From NCBI GenBank assembly GCA_018417955.1, contig JACTVC010000016.1, positions 1,054,001-1,118,000 of the forward strand: a DNA stretch of 64,000 bases, read 5' to 3'. A model generated the notes under the pieces. The model was not told the origin of the DNA. It was given only the letters and a program-made list of their open reading frames with translations, and did not search any database. Each line of letters starts with the position of its first letter. The stretch's first letter is position 1. The position numbers and the translations under genes were made by a program. This DNA is from Laccaria trichodermophora. Taxonomy: Eukaryota; Basidiomycota; Agaricomycetes; Agaricales; Hydnangiaceae. Below are positions 57,685 to 64,000 of this stretch, one piece after another.

Positions 57685-58252
57685 TAGGGCTGTGCACCGT
57701 GCCCGTCTATGACGGGTCGACGGACGGGTCTGACGGACAATTACCCGTTCCGTTTGGGCTTGAACACCCGTTTTTATCTGTCTCATGACGGCCGTAACGG
57801 CCGTCAGACGGGTCATCGACACATACTGTAATTTTACCCCACAATTAGCTGTATTTATTGACAAATCTGAAGTGCTGCATCATCAATTTTTTGCATATCT
57901 CTATCAACGGTAAACGGGTTCAATTGCAGCTCAAAAACAACCAAGAATGGTGCTGACTCATTACAATTGAAACCCCGCGGAAGGTGTGTTCACACCCCGA
58001 GCTCACAATTTGCTGTTTGAACATGCAAATTTTTACCATTCATGCTCACTATCTCTTCTTAGATCTACCAGGTACCCAAAAACAAAAGAAAAGCTGTGAA
58101 AAAAAATATGTACTTTGAAAGAGTGGGCAAACGTCCGTCCGACCTGTTTACGGCTGTTTTTTGCCCGCCTGTTCCCGTTTTGACTTTCGAGTTGCAAATT
58201 TATGCCCGTCGATCGACGGCCGTCCCCGTCAAATGGACGGTGCGCAGCCCTA
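57685..58252. mobile_element. hAT-type MITE with 8-bp target duplication
   Basis: TAGGGCTGTGCACCGTGCCC at the left and the inverse of TAGGGCTGCGCACCGTCC at the right, flanked by GTCAGCAA on both sides (57,677-57,684; 58,253-58,260). Sub-terminal GACGGGT/ACGGCCGTC words are repeated. No gene. The clean duplication supports a fairly recent insertion. Confidence 0.88.
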
Positions 58253-58486
58253 GTCAGCAAGAACATGGATTGGCGGGATCATACACACAGGCATTCAAAC
58301 ACGTCTTAATAGTGAAGGCACTGGACACCCTCACAGTCCTGGAAACCTGAACAGTGGTTTTGGATCCTTGAGGCCTTGTGGAATGATGATCTCGAACACA
58401 TTGGAAATCTATCCTGTGATCACAGGATAGATAACACTACTCACAGAAACTGTCAGAATTTAACCGCTTATATGATTCTGAGGGTA

Positions 58487-59165
58487 AAGTTGAGTGCAAA
58501 AAGAATGAAGGTTGGTTCATTTTTTTGGTTCTTTCTAAGAATCTATTATACCTCAAATGTATTTGTGTATTCTTTTACATTATGTAGTTGTGTTACACTT
58601 CCCTTGGTATGGACTAATTTCAGTGAAAGCTGGAGCCTTGAGAAGGTTTTTATTCTGGAGGCCATTTTTGGCATCTGAAAAAAAAAATATGCACTGACTG
58701 GGGAGGTAGCAAGAACATACCTCTGGTCAACCTGAATGAGCCTATCAAAGAATCAGTCAAAAATACTGAGCGGTTAGGTCTGTAGAGGCTTTGGAAAATG
58801 GCTTGTTTTGTCTAAAACAGACCAAAAATGACCAAAATAGCACAAAATGACCATTTTCTGGAGGCTCTACAAGCATAACCGCTCAGTATTTTTAACTGAT
58901 TCTTTGATAGACTCATTCAGGTTGACCAGAGGTATGTTCTGGCTACCTCCCCAGTTAGCGCATATTTTTTTTTTCAGATGCCAAAAATGGCCTCCAGAAT
59001 GAAAACCTTCTCAAGGCTCCAGTTTTCACTGAAATTAGTCCATACCAAGGGAAGTGTAACACAACTACATAATGTAAAAGAATACACAAATACATTTGAG
59101 GTACAATAGATTCTTAGAAAGAACCAGAAAAATGAACCAACCTTCATTCTTTTTGCACTCAACTG
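58487..59165. mobile_element. Tc1/mariner-type fold-back MITE with about 330-bp arms
   Basis: TA lies on both sides (58,485-58,486; 59,166-59,167), and base x pairs with 117,652 minus x around a centre near 58,826. Unlike the two large palindromes, the arms show scattered mismatches, as expected for an element with long inherited inverted repeats. The right end reads AACTG-TA, the inverse of TA-CAGTT. It interrupts the LTR fragment to its right. Confidence 0.72.
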
Positions 59166-59167
59166 TA

Positions 59168-59313
59168 TCTAGATGATAAAGGTACAGGAGTGGAGGTGCA
59201 TATGCAGAGAATGTGGTGGTGCATGGTTAAGAGAGGAGAGCACATATGTAGAGAACCAAATAGTCCAGGAGCCGATGCCAAACAATGCCTGATATGGTAA
59301 TCCCAGGATTACA
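59168..59313 (-). repeat. 3' LTR fragment of a minus-strand gypsy element, with polypurine tract
   Basis: On the minus strand AGAGCAGGGGAGGA (59,314-59,330) looks like a polypurine tract and is followed by TGTAATCC, a TG start like the other LTRs here. The LTR is cut short by the mariner-type MITE. It lies directly downstream of the chromodomain remnant, as expected for a 3' LTR. Confidence 0.55.
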
Positions 59314-59467
59314 TCCTCCCCTGCTCTGAAAAAAAATATCGGTGCAAAAAAAGAGAGAAAGAAAGAAAGAAAAAGGTTAGTACAAAGGTGTAAGTAAATC
59401 TGAATGCCGGGTGCGTCAAAACCCTGTGGGAAAAAGCTACCAGCTGGCAAAAGTGAAAAAAATCTAC

Positions 59468-59826
59468 CTAATGTAAAGGAGATTCTCCGCGTGAGGCCAG
59501 CCAGGTATCCAAAGCCTCGCAGTCTTGTAGTTTGGAGCCAGGTAGCCACCTGTCATGTTCTTGGCCATATCCACGCCAATGAACCAGGTATTGATAGCCG
59601 CGCCCACATCAACGTGCATCCAATATGTGCTTGATATAATATTCTTCGTTCCCATCGTCTGTTGTAATAGGATCGAGTTCCTCAAAGTGGCATGATGGGA
59701 AAAGAGATGTGTCAGATTCGATGTATGGTAGGATTTTGGAAGTGTGAAAGGTGGGGCAAATGTTCAGCGAATTTGGAAGATCCAAGGTCACAGTGGAGTG
59801 TTCTTCATTGATGTCGATAACAGTGT
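59468..59826 (-). pseudogene. Chromodomain end of a gypsy-type integrase
   Basis: On the minus strand the frame reads LDLPNSLNICPTFHTSKILP, EEYYIKHILDAR, a TGA (59,609-59,611), then CGRGYQYLVHWRGYGQEHDR and WLPGSKLQDCEALDTWL before TAG. VHWRGYG is the chromodomain core and the part before it is the integrase C-terminal linker. The TGA fits a CGA codon (DAR-R-CGRG). The upstream part of the polyprotein is missing: at 59,830 a plus-strand LTR begins. Remnant only. Confidence 0.82.
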
Positions 59827-59829
59827 AAG

Positions 59830-60337
59830 TGTAACAGGTATATAGTATTATATCCTTCTTTTACATTGTTTACTTTCCATTACTTAGCATTTGTGTCACA
59901 TGACTCCTCTCCATACTTGTCAGTAGGTAGTCATGTGACAATCTATCTTCTTCTATCTTTCAAACCACCACTACATATACTCTGTGTCAGGATCAGTGTT
60001 GTACCGCGTTCCCCCTTGAAGTATTGTAAGTGATTTGAGTTTAGCAGGGTCACTGAATACTCTCCTAGAGCTGTTCAGTTACAGCTTGGCTTATTTCTCT
60101 CAGTATCACCTTCTTGAGGATTTCCTGAGAAGGAGCAGAGATTGTGCAACGGATTTCTGAAGCATCAATGAACTCTGCTAGATACTGGCCAAATCTCCCT
60201 ATTTCTCTCTCTTTGGACCGAGATCCGACTTAGATCATAGCTGATCACAGCTCGGTCTCCACACCATTGTCATTCTGGCTTGCCATACAACTTTCATCAA
60301 CAGCTCCCCACATTTAACACACAAGAAGTGCATTACA
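59830..60337 (+). repeat. LTR (solo or 5') related to the 25,159-25,756 LTR
   Basis: Starts TGTAACAG and ends CATTACA. The final 130 bp match the other LTR (CTCTCTTTGGACC, TTTCATCAACAGCTCC, CATTTAACA). The first part differs more. The flanking 5-bp sequences (GTAAG and AAGGT) are not identical, so no target duplication is seen. No gag or pol follows, so it is probably a solo LTR. Confidence 0.75.
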
Positions 60338-60398
60338 AAGGTGGACACTGTGGGATCTGTTGACATCCTGGCAAGCCACCTCCATTTTTTTCTTCGTT

Positions 60399-61421
60399 AT
60401 GCACCCCTCATCCTTTTACAATCTTCGAGCTTGTTACATCTATACTCCCTTCCATGGCCCTTATTCCCTGTATGAAGCCCTGGATGGACTCATCTCCTAC
60501 TCTCTCAATGAATCTCAAGACTTTATTTCAATTGGTTCCAAAACAACTTTGTGGCATGAACTTATTTTCGAGCTCAGCAACGTTGTGGACAATCTTCAAG
60601 ATCACCTTGTCTATTTTTCTTCCAGATTTATTATTTCTCCCCCAAATTCACCAGATCTCATTAAAGAATTGTGGGCAAGTTGCAACAGCCCAAAATATCT
60701 GACTGGTTGCTGGGGGGCAATCATTATGTGCCTCATCATTGCTTGCAACATTGTTGAGTGCAGCTTTTGGCCCCATCTCTTTCAACTGGCCATCGACAAC
60801 TTTGCAGCTTTACAAAGACTCAAACAACCACCATCTTTTGTTTTACCCAAGGCAATGTGGAAGAAATCACCCCCATCTACATCCACACATGTTTCGTCAT
60901 CTCATCTGGACAGTGTCACTCCTCGCATAACCAATTCCTCTTTGAAGTTGGAACACCTACCAGTCAATGCAACAAGAGAGCGCCTGCAATCAGCGACATC
61001 AGAAGCCGATGTCACAGGTGGCGAAGAAGGCTGTGCATCGTCTTTGAGGCTCGGCACGATGCTAACGACCCCTGGGTTGCACCCCATCCCAATTCCAACC
61101 AACTGTCAACCCTTGGACGCCTCCCTCAAATCACACATTTTACAGATCTACGAAAATCGGCCAGACAAGGTCTTCATGCTGCCAAATCACACTGGCACCG
61201 TTCCCTGCTTGCACAGCTTGACATTGGCTCATGCTAGCAAAAAGAGGGGACTGCGGATTTTGGAGGACAATACAAGGGTCGAGGGGACTAATGGACAGGC
61301 TACTGGGAAGAGAAAAGTGGTAGTGGGGGAAGCAGAGGTCACCAAGTCGTCTGCATACATTTCATCATCCCATATCAACAACACTCCTCACTTCTCATAC
61401 TCTCCCTTGGAGTCGCAATGA
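60399..61421 (+). CDS. Hypothetical protein, possibly a decayed gene
   Basis: A 340-residue open frame from ATG 60,399. The first 160 residues look like real protein (FHGPYSLYEALDGLISYSLN, WHELIFELSNVVDNLQDHL, CWGAIIMCLIIACNIVECSF, the last somewhat hydrophobic). The remainder is Ser/Thr-rich. Part of it (about 60,990-61,200) resembles 61,460-61,680 at nucleotide level, but the matching peptide CIVFEARHDAND is in another frame, so a frameshift probably lies near 61,050. No domain is recognised. It starts 60 bp after an LTR, yet it does not look like Gag. Confidence 0.4.
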   Translation: MHPSSFYNLRACYIYTPFHGPYSLYEALDGLISYSLNESQDFISIGSKTTLWHELIFELSNVVDNLQDHLVYFSSRFIISPPNSPDLIKELWASCNSPKYLTGCWGAIIMCLIIACNIVECSFWPHLFQLAIDNFAALQRLKQPPSFVLPKAMWKKSPPSTSTHVSSSHLDSVTPRITNSSLKLEHLPVNATRERLQSATSEADVTGGEEGCASSLRLGTMLTTPGLHPIPIPTNCQPLDASLKSHILQIYENRPDKVFMLPNHTGTVPCLHSLTLAHASKKRGLRILEDNTRVEGTNGQATGKRKVVVGEAEVTKSSAYISSSHINNTPHFSYSPLESQ

Positions 61422-61458
61422 CTGCCGCCCAATACACAAAGTGAACGCCTAAGAACAC

Positions 61459-61791
61459 AGCCATCAAAGTTGAATCCCACGGTTGGCCATGTATCGTCTT
61501 TGAGGCTCAACATGACGCCAACGTGGTCTGTGTCACACACCACTCGAATTCCATCAAGTCGCCAAGCCTCTGATGCCCCCTTGGATTTGCACGCTCCAAG
61601 GAGCTACAGAAGCTCCTCAATGAAGTCTTTGCGCTGCCGAACCGCATCATTGCTGCTCAAGCCTTCCGCAGCTCGACTTCAGCTCACACCAGCGATACAA
61701 AGGAACTGGGGAATTGGCAGGACGTTTCAATGGCTGTGGAGGTCGAAGAGTTGGTTACACAAGTATTAGTGACCTTACCCCAACAACACTG
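61459..61791 (+). pseudogene. Second copy of part of the preceding gene
   Basis: The frame reads VESHGWPCIVFEAQHDANVV, a TGA at about 61,570, then SKELQKLLNEVFALPNRIIA and AVEVEELVTQVLVTLPQQH before TGA. It parallels CIVFEARHDAND and KVFMLPNH in the copy 470 bp upstream. An internal tandem duplication of an unknown gene is the simplest reading. Confidence 0.4.
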
Positions 61792-62630
61792 AGCCCCCTG
61801 ACCATACAAACAGGCCATGGTTGATGGTGCCTGCTGATGAGCCGATGTATATGTTGACCCCATCAAAGCTGGCTCGGCCACCCATATTTTCTTGATGAGT
61901 GGTTCTGTGTGCCGGCCGACCAGCCTAAGGATGAATTGACCCTGCTGAAATTGCCTTGGATTGTGGGTCAGCTGAACAGCTTTTGATTCCTCACAATATG
62001 GATCAGCCCACTTGCTGCACCCTGGCTCGGCAAAGTCAGTTTACATACCCGAGGTCATGAATGTCATTGTCAGCCCCGAGCAGAGATGAGGCCGGCCCCC
62101 ATCTGTTGCCATCTCCAGCCCGGATATGGCCAGGCCCAGTCGGCACCACACTCCCTACCATTCTTTGGCTTGTCTCCAATTAAACAATTTATGTTGCCAT
62201 CTGTCCCATGATGATAGCCAGCCCGGCTAACACATGGCCTAGCTAAGTTTACTTGTTCATATGTTGTACCAACCCCCTAATGTTCTTTTCCATGTCCTGC
62301 ATTCAAAATCACCCTCTGGTTTTATGTTTGCATCAGGCCATTGAGAACATTAGCTGGTCCTGTATTCTGGTGCAAAGTTACTGAGCAGACAAGGTCATTG
62401 AATCTGTACAAATGCATGGAAACAGCGAATCAAACATGTTCAGATGCAAAATAATGGAGCCGACAAGTGGGAAATAGTACAAATACCCGGGTTTCACCTT
62501 GAGTGATTGAATCGATTCCATATTAAATCATCGTGTCTGAGCCAGTGCATTTTTCAGGGAAAAGATGTGTGAGCTGGCACCATGTCCGGGTGAAATTACA
62601 CCAAGCAGACATGAATTACATCAGTAAAGG
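61792..62630. other. No gene seen; GC-moderate sequence leading into the satellite
   Basis: GGCCAGCCCGGCTAACACATGG and CAGCCCGGATATGGCCAGGC type words suggest old repeats. From about 62,350 GAGCAGACAAG and GGTGCAAA phrases show very diverged satellite units. Nothing coding can be supported. Confidence 0.45.
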
Positions 62631-62639
62631 TGCACATCG

Positions 62640-64000
62640 GGTGATGCAGGCATTTGAATTCTAAACTGTTGAAGTACCTTGGCTGGTGCCATGTCCAGAT
62701 GCAAAATAATCAAGCAGACAAGTGAATGAAATGGGTAAAAATGCCTGGGCTGCACATCGGGTGATATTAAATTGTTGAAGTACTTTGGCTGGGTGAAAAA
62801 CGACTGAGCAGACAAGTGAATTAAATCATCAAAAGTGCCCGGGCCATGTCTCGGATAATAGAGCTGATTTTATATTAAATTGGTGAAGTACTTTGGCTGG
62901 TGCCAAGGTCAAGTGGAAAATAACCGAGCAGACAAGTGAGTTAAATCAGCAAAAGTGCTCGGGCTGCGTCTCGGATAATAGAGCCGATTTACTATTAAAT
63001 TGTTGTACTTTGGCTGGTGCCAAGGCCAGGTGAAAAATGACCGAGCAGACAAGTGAATTAAATCGGTAAAAGTGCCCAGGCTACATCTCGGGTAATAGAG
63101 CCGATTTAATGGTAAATTGGTGAACTACTTTAACTGGTGCCGAGGCCGAGTGGAAAATAACCAAGCAGACAAGTGAATCAAATCAGTAAAAGTGCCCAGG
63201 CTGCATCTTGGATAATAGAGCCAATTTAATATTAAATTGGTGAAGTACTTTGGCTGGTGCCGAGGCTGGGTGAAAAATAACCGAGCAGACAAGTGAATTA
63301 AATCGGTAAAAGTGCCCAGGCTATGTCTCGGGTAATGGAGCCAATTTAATATTAAATTGGTGAAGTACTTTGGCTGGTGCCGAGGCTGGGTGGAAAATAA
63401 CCGATCAGACAAGTGAATTAAATCGGTAAAAGTGCCCAGGCTATGTCTCGGGTAATAGAGCCGATTTAATATTAAATTGGTGAAGTACTTTAAGTGGTGC
63501 CGAGGCCAAGTGGAAAATAACCGAGCAGACAAGTGAATCAAATCGGTAAAAGTGCCTGGGCTGCATCTTGGATAATAGAGCCAATTTAATATTAGATTGG
63601 TGAAGTACTTTGGCTGGTGCCGAGGCCGGGTGGAAAATAACCGAGCAGACAAGTGAATTAAATCGGTAAAAGTGCCCAGGCTATGTCTCGGGTAATAGAG
63701 CCGATTTAATATTAAATTGGTGAAGTACTTTAAGTGGTGCCGAGGCCAAGTGGAAAATAACCGAGCAGACAAGTGAATCAAATCGGTAAAAGTGCCTGGG
63801 CTGCATCTTGGATAATAGAGCCAATTCAATATTAGATTGGTGAAGTACTTGGCTGGTGCCGAGGCTGGGTGGAAAATAACCGAGCAGACAAGTGAATTAA
63901 ATCGGTAAAAGTGCCCAGGCTACGTCTCGGGTAATAGAGCTGATTTAATATTAAATTGGTGACGTACTTTGGCTGGTGCCGAGGCCAGGTGAAAAATGAC
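62640..64000. repeat. 120-bp tandem satellite, continues past the window end
   Basis: About eleven to twelve units, each with TTAAATTGGTGAAGTACTTT, GGCTGGTGCCGAGG, AACCGAGCAGACAAGTGAAT and TCGGGTAATAGAGCCGATTT. Units are diverged and of variable length at the left (62,640-63,000) and become regular 120-bp units from about 63,120, with two-unit higher-order pairs near 63,480-63,840 (TTTAAGTGGTGCC versus TTTGGCTGGTGCC). The long minus-strand open frame (63,125-63,829) exists because 120 is a multiple of three. Confidence 0.92.

Larger units (their letters stand above)
55811..58480 (+). pseudogene. Pieces of an unknown gene split by two hAT-type MITEs
   Basis: The outer sequence 55,811-55,977, the block 57,559-57,684 and 58,253-58,380 look like parts of one coding sequence. 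The second piece encodes YHMHGMPPLTPFPTNGNQHG and MSLPMYYSPSQQ. After removal of the MITE at 57,685 and one target duplication it continues EHGLAGSYTQ in frame. Composition (Met/Pro/Gln/Asn) resembles a transcription-factor low-complexity region, but no domain is seen. Frames after 58,300 are ambiguous. 55,529-55,800 holds nothing recognisable. Confidence 0.4.

Noticed and set aside
63125..63829. 234-codon minus-strand open frame
   Set aside because: Product of a 120-bp (40-codon) satellite period, not a gene.

Overview
This window looks like a repeat-dense, heterochromatin-like segment of a basidiomycete genome, probably Agaricomycetes. The evidence is short (45-60 bp) GT-AG introns, a chromodomain Ty3/gypsy element, KDZ-superfamily transposases with CxC-type cysteine clusters, a TET/JBP-type dioxygenase carried by a KDZ element, an NB-ARC/TPR NLR-like gene and F-box-like gene remnants. 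Species cannot be read from the sequence. No rRNA, tRNA, CRISPR or plasmid feature was seen.

Layout: 1-25,756 is one old Ty3/gypsy chromovirus (5' end outside the window). It has pol (1-3,019), an unusual long extra ORF downstream of pol, and a 3' LTR (25,159-25,756). Two later elements split the extra ORF. One is a fold-back element at 3,790-7,434 with 6-bp direct repeats. The other is a 14.6-kb KDZ element at 10,023-24,654 with about 67-bp terminal inverted repeats and a 4-bp duplication. Removing both insertions brings the three pieces of the retroelement ORF back into one frame, which fixes the insertion boundaries.

The KDZ element carries six genes: a TET/JBP-like 2-oxoglutarate/Fe(II) dioxygenase with its catalytic residues in place, a coiled-coil protein, the KDZ transposase, a basic hypothetical protein (one apparent frameshift in an A7 run), a zinc-cluster/coiled-coil protein and a small helical protein. 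Apart from that frameshift none shows an internal stop, whereas the surrounding elements carry many stops of the CGA-to-TGA kind. I infer that it is the youngest and possibly still functional mobile unit here, encoding both a mobilising enzyme and a likely 5-methylcytosine-modifying enzyme.

25.8-28.5 kb holds minisatellites and pyrimidine-rich repeats. 28.5-33.9 kb is a second, decayed DNA transposon encoding a CxC5/CxC6-type KDZ-family protein and a companion protein. Its right end lies inside a 1.6-kb-arm palindrome (32,870-36,190). 37.4-40.7 kb is a decayed transposase-like gene on the minus strand, interrupted by a hAT-type MITE. 41.7-45.2 kb is an intact NLR-like gene with about 15 nearly identical 42-residue TPR units.

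48.1-51.8 kb is a PIF/Harbinger transposon (transposase plus Myb/SANT-like partner) nested in a Tc1/mariner-type MITE. 53.8-55.5 kb is an F-box-like gene remnant. 55.8-60.3 kb is a mosaic of two hAT-type MITEs, a mariner-type fold-back MITE, a minus-strand chromodomain remnant and an LTR. The window ends in a 120-bp tandem satellite that runs off the edge.
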